A stretch of DNA of 64,000 bases. Source: Verrucomicrobiota bacterium (GTDB taxonomy: Bacteria > Verrucomicrobiota > Kiritimatiellia > RFP12 > UBA1067). Within the stretch, counting starts at the first letter, position 1. Each line of letters begins with the position of its first letter. The DNA is taken from positions 124,001 to 188,000 of the forward strand of contig JAHFSX010000006.1 of assembly GCA_023269675.1 (NCBI GenBank), in the 5' to 3' direction. The notes below the pieces were generated by a model. The model was not told where the DNA came from, made no database searches, and saw only the letters and a program-made list of their open reading frames with translations. Positions 39,784 to 48,500 of this stretch are shown piece after piece. The translations under genes were made by a program, and so were the position numbers.

Positions 39784-40380
39784 ATGATCGCATTCCTGCA
39801 CGGTACGCTGGTGGATAAGACGCCTTCCGTCGTGACCCTCGACGTGCACGGCGTGGGGTACGAGGTGTTCATCTCCCTGGGCACCTACGACCGCCTGCCG
39901 GCGACCGGGTCGGCCTGCCGCCTGCTCACCTTCCACCACATCCGCGAGGACGCGCAGATCCTCTTCGGCTTCATGCAGCCCGAGGAGAAGGGCATGTTCG
40001 AGCGGCTGATCGGCGTGAACGGCATCGGGCCCAAGCTCGCGCTCAGCGTGCTGAGCGGGCTCACCGTCGGCGAGCTGAGCCTGGCGATCGCCGAAAACAA
40101 CGTCAAGCGCATCAGCTCCGTGCACGGCATCGGCAAGAAGACCGCCGAGCGCATCGTGATGGAACTGCGCGACAAGGTCGATCCGCTGGAGGCGCTGGCG
40201 GGCCGGGCCGCCGGCGGCGACGGCGCCCAAAGCGCCATGATGCGCGACGCGCTGCTGGCGCTCACCTCCCTGGGCTTCCCGCAGGACCAGGCCCGCAAGA
40301 TGGTGCAGTCCGCCTTTGACGCCGACCCCGCCGTCAAAGACACCGAGACCCTGCTGCGCAAGGCGCTCAACACCAAGTAG
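39784..40380 (+). CDS. ruvA: Holliday junction DNA helicase subunit RuvA
   Basis: A 198-aa protein of normal RuvA length. The OB-fold N-terminus MIAFLHGTLVDK..VTLDVHGVGYEVFIS leads to two helix-hairpin-helix motifs, LIGVNGIGPKLALSVLSG and VHGIGKKTAERIVMEL, and a C-terminal three-helix domain that contacts RuvB. RuvA binds four-way junctions so that RuvB can drive branch migration. It is not next to ruvB or ruvC here. Its TAG stop supplies the first G of the palindrome at 40380. Confidence 0.96.
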   Translation: MIAFLHGTLVDKTPSVVTLDVHGVGYEVFISLGTYDRLPATGSACRLLTFHHIREDAQILFGFMQPEEKGMFERLIGVNGIGPKLALSVLSGLTVGELSLAIAENNVKRISSVHGIGKKTAERIVMELRDKVDPLEALAGRAAGGDGAQSAMMRDALLALTSLGFPQDQARKMVQSAFDADPAVKDTETLLRKALNTK

Positions 40381-40477
40381 GGGCGGACCTGCGTGTCCGC
40401 CCCCTCTCACTTCGACCTTCTGCGGTTCGTCAATCGCCGCTCTGCGGTTCCGCGCATGCCGGACCCGGAACCGCAGA
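40380..40477. repeat. Two palindromes in the ruvA-trmJ convergent gap
   Basis: GGGGCGGAC-CTGCGT-GTCCGCCCC (40380-40403, perfect 9-bp stem) is of the same type as 739-759. TCTGCGGTTCCG (40441-40452) and CGGAACCGCAGA (40466-40477) form a perfect 12-bp stem. Further CTGCGGTTC copies occur to 40577. Neither is followed by a T-run. Confidence 0.65.
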
Positions 40478-40626
40478 TTGCCGAATGTCGATTTCAGAAT
40501 ATCGAAGGTATGCCTGTCCGCCGATGAACGGCCCTGTCGTGACGAGGTTCTCCACGTTCATCCTTCTGCGGTTCAGTATTCGCCACTTTTCGGTTCTCAT
40601 TCCAGCAACCTAAACGCCTCACCGCC

Positions 40627-41406
40627 CTACCCCGACGTGCTGCCCTTGGGCTTGACGCCCGCGCCGTGCTTGGCGGCCCAGTCGGCCTGGCGCGCCACGC
40701 CCATCATGATCGCCACGTCGTCCTCGGAGTAGACGCCACGCGAGAAGATGCGCTGCACCCCCTGCATCATGTGGTCGGCCTTGTCCTCTTTCATGAAGCC
40801 GATGCGCAGGAGCATCTCGCGCCACATGCCGGTCAGCTTCTGCTTGTGTACCGCGGCCGCAGGCAGCGACTTTTCGACCGGCGGCTCATAGGCGCCGAGC
40901 GCGCCCCAAAGCTCGTAACAGCAGAGCAGCACCGCCTGCGAGAGGTTGAGCGAGGCGTAGTCCGGATGCACGGGGATGCGGATCAGGTGCGTGCACAGGC
41001 CGATCTCGTCGTTGGAGAGCCCCTTGTCCTCGCGCCCGAAGACCAGCGCAACCTTGCCGTTCGCGGCCAGCCGCAGCAGCTCCGGCGCCACCTCGCGCGG
41101 GGTCTTGACGTGCTGCCGGTAGAGTCCGCCGCGCGCGGTCGTGCCCACCACGAAGGCGCAGTCCGCCACCGCCTCGGCCAGGCTCGGCGCCTCGCGCCGC
41201 GCCTCCAGGATGTCGGTCGCGTGGACCGCCATGCGGGCGGCCTCCTCCCACTTGTCGCAAATCCTCGGCTCCGCCAGCACCAGGTCGCGGATGCCCATGT
41301 TCGCCATGGCGCGGCACACGGACCCCACATTGCCGCTGTAGAGCGTGCCCACCAGCACGACCCGGATATTCTTCAACACGTCATCGCTTTGAATCTCGTC
41401 AACCAT
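40627..41406 (-). CDS. trmJ: RNA 2'-O-methyltransferase TrmJ family
   Basis: A 259-aa SPOUT methyltransferase. VVLVGTLYSGNVGSVCRAMANMGIRDLVL, ALVFGREDKGLSNDEIGLCTHLIRIP and YASLNLSQAVLLCCYELW are the three conserved TrmJ motifs; the C-terminal helical extension is also typical. It should methylate position 32 of tRNAs. The start (41406 or 41415) is uncertain because neither has a clear ribosome binding site. Confidence 0.92.
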   Translation of the reverse strand: MVDEIQSDDVLKNIRVVLVGTLYSGNVGSVCRAMANMGIRDLVLAEPRICDKWEEAARMAVHATDILEARREAPSLAEAVADCAFVVGTTARGGLYRQHVKTPREVAPELLRLAANGKVALVFGREDKGLSNDEIGLCTHLIRIPVHPDYASLNLSQAVLLCCYELWGALGAYEPPVEKSLPAAAVHKQKLTGMWREMLLRIGFMKEDKADHMMQGVQRIFSRGVYSEDDVAIMMGVARQADWAAKHGAGVKPKGSTSG

Positions 41407-41514
41407 GGGCGGCATGATAGCATGCGGCGGGGGTCGCCTCAAAGACTGTTTTAGCGTTCACGCCCGCAATGAGGCGGCCGGCGTGGAAGACGCCGCGCCG
41501 CAGACAAAACCCCG

Positions 41515-41543
41515 CACGCCCAAGGATGGGCGTGCCACATCCC
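41515..41543. repeat. CACGCCC-type palindrome, copy 2
   Basis: CACGCCC (41515-41521) and GGGCGTG (41528-41534), then CCACATCCC. It matches the element at 27606-27634, and like it has GCATCCCTGCGC nearby. Confidence 0.6.
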
Positions 41544-41579
41544 GGAATGTGCCATGCGCATCCCTGCGCATGGTCGGCA

Positions 41580-44246
41580 CTATTCCGCTTTCTGGTTGAA
41601 GCGGCCCATCCAGACCCAGCAGCTGTTGCAGACGCAGTTCGTGCCGCGCCCGCAGGTGCCGAACTTGTCCTGATACGCCTGCGGCGCGATCGCGGCCTGC
41701 ACCAGCGACGCCAGCGCCAGGTATTCAGGGTCGCTCTTACCCGTGAAGCCCTTATCCAACTGCCCCCAGCCGCCTTGGTCCGCGGGCAGGGCCGCCAGCA
41801 GGATGCGGCTCTTTTCCGGCGAACCGACGTTCACGAGCGCCGGGAACGGCTGCGCCGCGGCCGCCTGGCCGAAGCGCGCCCCGATCGCGGCCCGCAGCCG
41901 CTGCTCGCCCGCGGGCTCCGGCTGGCGCTGCTCCGCGCGGTTGAACTCGTAGTAGCCGTCGCTGTAGTGCGTCACGTTCAGGTCCATCCAGACGATCAGC
42001 GCGTCCCACTCGTCCTTCGAGAGCTGCACGTCGTGGTGCCCCTTCTTCAAGATCGCCGTCAGCGGGCTCGCGATCGCGAAATAGTCGTTCGTCTTGCTCG
42101 CGCCGGTCTCCTCATACGACTCGGCCCACTTGACCAGCTTGCGGTCGGTCAGACTCTGGATCGCCTGCGTTCCGATCAGGCTCATCGGCGCTTTCCCGTC
42201 CTTCCCAGCCGTCTCCAGCCCGTGGCACCGGATGCAGTGGCGGTCGAACACCGGCTGCACCGTCCGCATGAAGCTGAAGCCGCCCTCGTAGCCGAGCGCA
42301 GGCATGGGCTGCGGGTCAGCGATCTGGCGCCGTTTCGCCAGCTCCTGCGGCGGCCGGCTGCGCATCTTGTCCTCGTGGCAGCCTGTGCAGCCCAAGACCT
42401 CGCCCTTGTGCGCGTAGATGAACGAGCGCATCGTGAAGACCGCCATGCCCTCCGCGTTCAGCGCCTGCAGCTGGACCGGCACGCCGGCCGGTATGCGGAA
42501 GGCGGCGGAGCCGTCCTCCGCGACGGGCACCACGCCGAGCGGGCGCTTGTAGATGTCCAGATCCCTGTCTTTGTTGCGGTTCGCCTTCTTCGCCGCCGGC
42601 TGGTTCAGGAGCTGGTTGACGCGCAGATACTTGACGCTGCCCTTCGCCAGCGGCTCGCGGCAGTCGTACACGTTCTCCACGTAGCACACGCCGAAGTCGG
42701 GGGCCGTGGCCGCCGGGGGCAGCACCGAGGGGATCACGGGCGGGCGGGCGCGCTTGCGGATCGGAATGGGCGTGAACGTGCCGATCTCGGGGTCCTGATA
42801 GATCAGCTCGCGTCCGCCCAGCGTGTCCACCAGCCAGATTCCGAACGCCTTGTTCGACGGCCACGCGCCGTATTGCGGCGCCCCGGCCCACGGCTCCGGG
42901 GAATAGCTGGCGAAGAAAAGCGTGTCGTTGACCGGATAAGGGGCGGCATAGCAGCCCGGCAGATTCCACCCCTCCGACTCGGGCCAGGGGACCTCAGGCG
43001 TCACGCGCGTGAGCGGCGCGGGGCCGTCCTCGCCTTTGCGCGTGTCGATGGTGATGAGCGAACCCGCCGTAAGGTAATGGTGCGCGCCCGCCGTGGCCAC
43101 GACGACGTGCGAGCCGGGAATGGGCTGGGCCTCCGTCTGGATGCCGGGGTGCATGGTGTAGTTCCCGTAGAAGTGCGCGGTGCCGGTGCCGTCCGGCTTC
43201 ATGGTCCACAGGCTCTGGTACCACACCGCGTTGCGGTTGATGTAGTCCCAGCGCGTGTAGACCAGCCGCCCGTCATTCAGCACGGCGGGCTCCCACTCGT
43301 TCGCCTCGCCGAAGGAAAGCTGGCGGATGTTCGCGCCGTTCCCGTCCGCCCGGTAAATCAGGAAGGCCGGCGTGTAGCGCCCCCAGTGGCAGCGCCCGTA
43401 ACTCTGGCAGCGCGTCGAGTTGAACGCGAACCCGCCGTCCGGCAGGTAGCACGGATCGGCGTCCTCGATCAGCACGGTCTGGCGTCCGCCCCAGGTCTCC
43501 ATCGGGTCCTGGGGCGTGCCGGTGAGCTGCCGCACCCACGAGCCGTCCACGGCCGCCTCCCAGATGAAGTAGCGCAGGTGCGCGACCGGGTTCGGATCGT
43601 ACTTCTTCTGCGGGTCGCTGAAGCAGGGATGCTCCGGATCAAGCTTCCGGATGATGTCGGCGTTCGCGCCCTGCGCGCACCCGGCCAAGACGGTCGGCAC
43701 GATGACACCCTCGGCGGCGGACGGGCGCCGCGCCGTGTGGTCGCAGAACGCGAAGATCACCCGGTCGCCGTCCCAATGCAGGTCGGGGTTGAGCACCGTG
43801 CCCAGCGGCAGCTTGCCCTTCAGCGGCTCGGTCTTGCGCGGGACGCCCTTCCAGTCCTCGATCACCACGAGCCCCGGGCCGGGCCGCGAGCAGCGCCCCG
43901 TGTACTGGTCGACCATGTGCGGGGCCGCCGTGTAAGGGATGCCGCGCTGGCTGGCGAGCAGCCGGTCGAAATTGAGGGCCGGGTGCGAGAAGACGATCCG
44001 CCGCCGCAGCGCCCGGATCTCTTTCTCCAGTGCGGCCCGCGCCTCAGCCGCGCGCGCCTGCGGCAGCCGCTGCGCAAGGCCCGCCAAGTCCGCCGCCATC
44101 GCAGGGCGCGCCTCCGACCGCTCGACGTACGCCAGCGTCCGCTGCGCCAACGCGAGCGCGTCCTCCGCCGTGTCGGCCAACGCCGCCCCGGCCGAGAGTA
44201 AAACAACACACCCTAACAAAGACTTCAAGGAACTACTGTTTCTCAT
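41580..44246 (-). CDS. HzsA-related secreted c-type cytochrome/beta-propeller protein
   Basis: An 888-aa protein with a signal peptide (SLLGCVVLLSAGAALA). A region of coiled-coil character follows, then a propeller-like body (ADPCYLPDGGFAFNSTRC, WEPAVLNDGRLVYTRWDYIN) resembling the N-terminal part of hydrazine synthase alpha subunit. Two CXXCH haem sites are CTGCH (620-624) and CIRCH (671-675), and the extreme C-terminus has four Cys (CGRGTNCVCNSC). Such HzsA-related proteins are widespread in PVC bacteria without anammox; their function is unknown. GGGGGATT upstream supports the start at 44246. Confidence 0.8.
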   Translation of the reverse strand: MRNSSSLKSLLGCVVLLSAGAALADTAEDALALAQRTLAYVERSEARPAMAADLAGLAQRLPQARAAEARAALEKEIRALRRRIVFSHPALNFDRLLASQRGIPYTAAPHMVDQYTGRCSRPGPGLVVIEDWKGVPRKTEPLKGKLPLGTVLNPDLHWDGDRVIFAFCDHTARRPSAAEGVIVPTVLAGCAQGANADIIRKLDPEHPCFSDPQKKYDPNPVAHLRYFIWEAAVDGSWVRQLTGTPQDPMETWGGRQTVLIEDADPCYLPDGGFAFNSTRCQSYGRCHWGRYTPAFLIYRADGNGANIRQLSFGEANEWEPAVLNDGRLVYTRWDYINRNAVWYQSLWTMKPDGTGTAHFYGNYTMHPGIQTEAQPIPGSHVVVATAGAHHYLTAGSLITIDTRKGEDGPAPLTRVTPEVPWPESEGWNLPGCYAAPYPVNDTLFFASYSPEPWAGAPQYGAWPSNKAFGIWLVDTLGGRELIYQDPEIGTFTPIPIRKRARPPVIPSVLPPAATAPDFGVCYVENVYDCREPLAKGSVKYLRVNQLLNQPAAKKANRNKDRDLDIYKRPLGVVPVAEDGSAAFRIPAGVPVQLQALNAEGMAVFTMRSFIYAHKGEVLGCTGCHEDKMRSRPPQELAKRRQIADPQPMPALGYEGGFSFMRTVQPVFDRHCIRCHGLETAGKDGKAPMSLIGTQAIQSLTDRKLVKWAESYEETGASKTNDYFAIASPLTAILKKGHHDVQLSKDEWDALIVWMDLNVTHYSDGYYEFNRAEQRQPEPAGEQRLRAAIGARFGQAAAAQPFPALVNVGSPEKSRILLAALPADQGGWGQLDKGFTGKSDPEYLALASLVQAAIAPQAYQDKFGTCGRGTNCVCNSCWVWMGRFNQKAE

Positions 44247-44286
44247 TCTCAATCCCCCGCTTCCGTCTGTTTTCACAAGCGCCATC

Positions 44287-44330
44287 ATTAAGCCACAAAA
44301 CACGCTCACCGTCTATCCCTGCGGTGACAA
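44287..44330 (-). promoter_or_regulatory. Promoter module of the HzsA-related gene
   Basis: Read on the minus strand the 44 bases start TTGTCA, contain TAGAC (-35-like TAGACG), and end TTTTGTGGCTTAAT (-10-like CTTAAT, 17 bases after TAGACG). It is 32/44 identical, without gaps, to 45383-45426. Confidence 0.6.
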
Positions 44331-44369
44331 TATGAAAAAATCAGAAGTTCGTATTTTGACAATCCGCGC

Positions 44370-44399
44370 TTGTATGAAGTCCCCCAACCGGCCTATAAT
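44370..44399 (+). promoter_or_regulatory. Promoter of the IclR-AraC fusion regulator
   Basis: TTGTAT (44370-44375) and a perfect TATAAT (44394-44399) 18 bases apart, with GGAGG at 44411-44415 before the start codon at 44423. A TTGACA also lies at 44356. Confidence 0.5.
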
Positions 44400-44422
44400 C
44401 ACGACTGGTGGAGGGCTGACCA

Positions 44423-45304
44423 ATGCGCCATGAAGCTTTAAAAACTCTCGCGTCTCCCTTCCTTCGGGCCGTGACTGATCAGATGCCGGAAACCTTCGGC
44501 ATCGCGGTCATCGATGAAAGGCGCGCGTCCGGCATCGTCCTCGACAGCATCCAGGGCCCCGACCGCTTCTGTTTCAGCATCGCGGAGGGGTTCGTCTTCC
44601 CCTTGCACACCTCCGCGCCCGGCAAGGCGTTCGTCTCGGCCCTCCCCGATAAACGCCGGAACGCCCTTTTGAACCGGCTGGTCTTCACGCGGTTCACGCC
44701 GAACACGATCACCACCCGCAAGGCTTTCGATTCCGAGATCGCGCGCATCCGCGCGACCGGCTACGCCACCGACCTTTCAGAGGAGACCGAAGGCTGCCAC
44801 TGCGGCGGCGTCGCCGTGCTTGGGCCCAAGCAAACTCCGGTTGCGGCGCTCTGGGTGACAGGCATGGCCAAACGGCTATCTGCCAAGCGTCTCCTCGCCT
44901 GTATCCGGCACCTTCAAAGGACGGCACGGCAGATCGAAGCGGCCCTGGCGAAGACGGTGGCCCCCGCACGATACGGCAAGGTTCGCTCGTCCTGCGTTGC
45001 CGCGGCCGTCGCGGCGCTTGCCGCCCGGCCGTGTGAGCCGATCGACTACGCCTCCCTCGCCAAATCATGCGGTGTGAGCTACTCGACCCTGCGCACCGCC
45101 TTCCGCACCGAGACCGGCAGCACGCTGGGCCAGCACCACCTCGGATTGCGCCTCGACGAGGCCCGCCGCCTGCTCGTCCAGACCGACCTGCCCATCACCG
45201 AGATCGCCGAGCGCACCGGCTTCTGCAACCAGAAACATTTTTCGTCCCTCTTCAAGCGCAAGACCGGCCTCGCCCCTTTCGCCTACCGCCGAAAGGGAGC
45301 CTGA
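44423..45304 (+). CDS. Transcriptional regulator: IclR-type effector domain fused to AraC-type DNA-binding domain
   Basis: A 293-aa protein. Residues about 20-180 resemble the IclR C-terminal effector-binding domain: PLHTSAPGKAFVSALP, FTRFTPNTITTRKAFDSEIARIRATGYATDLSEE and HCGGVAVLG match the GKAxLA, TxxTI and GYAxDxEE pattern. Residues about 190-290 are an AraC HTH pair (DEARRLLVQTDLPITEIAERTGFCNQKHFSSLFKRKTGLAPFAYRR). IclR proteins normally have an N-terminal winged helix, which is absent. It lies between two genes that share a 44-bp promoter module, and so probably controls both. Confidence 0.85.
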   Translation: MRHEALKTLASPFLRAVTDQMPETFGIAVIDERRASGIVLDSIQGPDRFCFSIAEGFVFPLHTSAPGKAFVSALPDKRRNALLNRLVFTRFTPNTITTRKAFDSEIARIRATGYATDLSEETEGCHCGGVAVLGPKQTPVAALWVTGMAKRLSAKRLLACIRHLQRTARQIEAALAKTVAPARYGKVRSSCVAAAVAALAARPCEPIDYASLAKSCGVSYSTLRTAFRTETGSTLGQHHLGLRLDEARRLLVQTDLPITEIAERTGFCNQKHFSSLFKRKTGLAPFAYRRKGA

Positions 45305-45382
45305 TCATCCGGGATTCCCTGCAATGCACCTCTGGGCTGCCACACCGCCTTGTCAAATAACATACTTCCCGCGTCTGCGATT

Positions 45383-45426
45383 TTGTCATGGGACGGGTAG
45401 ACCGAATTCGCCTTTTGTGGCTTAAT
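45383..45426 (+). promoter_or_regulatory. Promoter module of the SGNH esterase gene
   Basis: Same module as 44287-44330: TTGTCA (45383-45388), TAGACC, then TTTTGTGGCTTAAT (45413-45426). The predicted leader to the ATG is about 69 nt. Confidence 0.6.
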
Positions 45427-45501
45427 AAGACTTACAGTGATTGTTCGGGTGGCCCTTATTTGCCAAACGCGCACGACCGCTGCAACTCACGGAGTGTTTA
45501 T

Positions 45502-48500
45502 ATGCCTGCAACGCGTCCTGACGGGTTATCGTTTTCCGTTGCCATCGTTCTGTGCGCCGCCTGTCTGGCGTCGGCCGCGACACCGCCTTCCGTGCGCATC
45601 ATGCCTTTGGGCGATTCGATCACCCTTGGCACAACGGCCGGCGGTTACCGCGCGCCCCTGTACACCGGTCTCACAAACCTGGGTTACCGTGTGGATTTTG
45701 TGGGCACACAGACCGGCAACGGCGCCGGCAGTTTGCCGGACTCGGACCACGAGGGACACAGCGGGTTTCGGATCAGTCAGATCGATGCCGCGCTAGGTGG
45801 CTACCTGAACGCCGTCGCCGACCCGGACGTGATCCTGCTGCATATCGGCACCAATGACGCGAACGACGGCGACTTCGCCAACGCGATCAACCGGCTGGAC
45901 GCTCTGATCACCAAGATCGCGACCAATCGTCCTTACGCGCATATCATCGTCACCTCGCTCCTGCCTCGCACCGAACCCGCCATCAACACGTCGATCACGA
46001 ACCTGTTCAACCCCTCTGTGCCGGACATCGTCACCGCACAGGCCGCGCTGGGCCGCCGGGTGACCTTTCTGGACATGCACGCTTATCTCACGACCAACGA
46101 TTTGGCCGACATCGCGCACCCCAATCAGACCGGCTACAACAAAATGGCTGACGCCTGGTTGCCCGCCATCACCCGTGTGATCGCGCCGATCGGCGACGGG
46201 GCGTCCCCTGGCCTCGTCCGCGCCCGCAGTCTGTCGAACAACCGGCAGGTCGCCGTCACCTTCAGCAAACCGGTCGCGCTTGCCACAGCGACCAATCTTT
46301 CCAACTATGCGCTGAGCGGCGGGCTCGCCCTTACCGGCGCGTCCCTCGATGCGGACCAACGGACCGTCACCCTCTCCACCAGCATGCAGGCGCGGCAGAC
46401 AAGCTATACCGTGACGGTCAACGGCGTGACCGACCTCAACGCCCCCACCTCGCTGTCCATCAGCGCAGACAGCACCGTCTCGTTTCTGTCCTCCACCCCG
46501 AGCGGTTACCTGAACAACGTCGCGGAATCCTCCGGCTACTCCTTGGTCTACAGTTTGGAGATCCCCAGCTCCGTCAACTACAAGACCGCCCCCGTTGCCT
46601 ATTCGGTGGACAACCACCTCGCCATCGGCGACTTCAGCCGGGTGGCCTATTACATGGAACTGTTGAACACGAACGGCATGCTCACCTACGTGTGGGCCTC
46701 GATGAGCGCTTTCACGAACGACACCTCCCTGCTGGGCGTGCCGACGCTCATCTCCGGCGCCTTCTTCCATAACTCCGTTTCCAACATGAACGTTTTCTGC
46801 AACGTGCCGGGCGTCACGACGGGCACCGGCATCACCGGCAACCTCGAGTTCTGGCCCTACAGCTACATCTACGCCAATTCATTCAACGTGCCGGGCGCCA
46901 GCGGCTCGACCTGCGACTTCGGCGACGGGATCAACCCGAACGGAGCCAACTACGGCTCCATGCAGCTTCACAATACCGGCGCGGGACAGACCCTCTTCGC
47001 CTTCAACGCCTGGTGCGACGGCGGCGCCACTGAAATCGGCATCGGAAACTGCCCCGCGCCCATCAGCGGCGGCATCGACTGGACATTCTCCAAAACCGCC
47101 GGCGCATACTCCGCCAGGACGCTGCAGGTGCTGGTGCTCCGCGGCAACGACACGACCCCGCCGAGTTTGGTCTCCGCGAACGCCAGCCTGGCACGCACGC
47201 TCGTCACGGTCCGTTTCTCAGAGCCGCTCGCCCCCGCTTCGGTGAACGGCGCGTGCTTCTCGCTGGACAACGGCGCGCAGATCGTCAGTGCGACCTTGGC
47301 GGCGAACCAGCGCGACGTGACTCTGGTCACCACGCGCCAGCCGGCGGGCACCCCGACGCTGACCGTGACCGGCGTGCGCGACAGCGCCGCCGGTAATCCG
47401 ATCACCCCCGGTTCCACCATCGTGGTTTCCGCCCCCGCACTGCCGCCCGAGATCACCGCAAAAATCGGCGGTCTGGCCACAGGATATCAGCTAGTCTGCA
47501 CACTCGACATCCCCGTCACGGGAACCTTCAACGGTTCGGCCAACCCCTACAGCTTTGACCAGCGCTCCGCCACCAACTTCTGCGACCGGGTGGCCTACTA
47601 CCTCGAACTTCAGAAGCTCGATGGCAGCGTCCAGTACCTCTGGACTTCCATGGACGCCTTCACGCCATACCTGTCCAAAATCGGCGTGCCGACCACCGCG
47701 TCGAAGGCCATGTTCCAGCAGGCCGTCGCCAATCTCGACGTGAAGTCCAATGTCGCCGGCGTCACCAACGGCACCGGCTTGGCAGGCGGCAACATCGAGT
47801 TCTGGCCCACCGACCAAACAACGACGAACGCGTTGGGAATCGCCAACGCGAGCGATTCGGCCTTCGACTTCGGCGACACCCGCCTGACCAACGGCACCTA
47901 CGGCTGCATGCAGGTTCATAACTCGGCATCCCGCCAGACCCTGTTCGCCTTGAACAACTGGGGCGCGGACGGCAACACCCTCTGCGTGGGTATCGGCAAC
48001 GCGCCGTACGGCAGTCCGGACTGGACAGCGACGAACAATGCAGGCGCTTTTTTCCGGCGCACGCTCCATGTGCTTGTGCGCCCGGCCACGAACTCCACGA
48101 CCACGCTGCCCGCCGAGGTGGCCGCCAACGTGCCTGCGGCCGCAGGTTACCAGTTGGTCTGCTCCATCACCAACATTCCCGTCTACGGCAGCTTCAATAC
48201 CTCATCGGCCGACTATTCGGCCGACATCCGCGCGTCCGTCACAAGCGCCTTCTCACGGGTCGCGTACTATCTGGAACTAAAGAAGAGCGGCGTCCCGGCA
48301 ACGTTCCTCTGGACCTCCATGGACGCCTTCACAACCAACGCCATGAAGCTGGGCATCCCCGTCGTCGGCACGTTCTTCCAAACGAATGTCGTACACCTCG
48401 ACGTGCTCTCCAATGTGCCCGGCGTCAGCAACGGCACGGACATCGCGACCGGCAACATCGAGTTCTGGCCCTCGGACTACAGCCCGCCCAACACGCTGCC

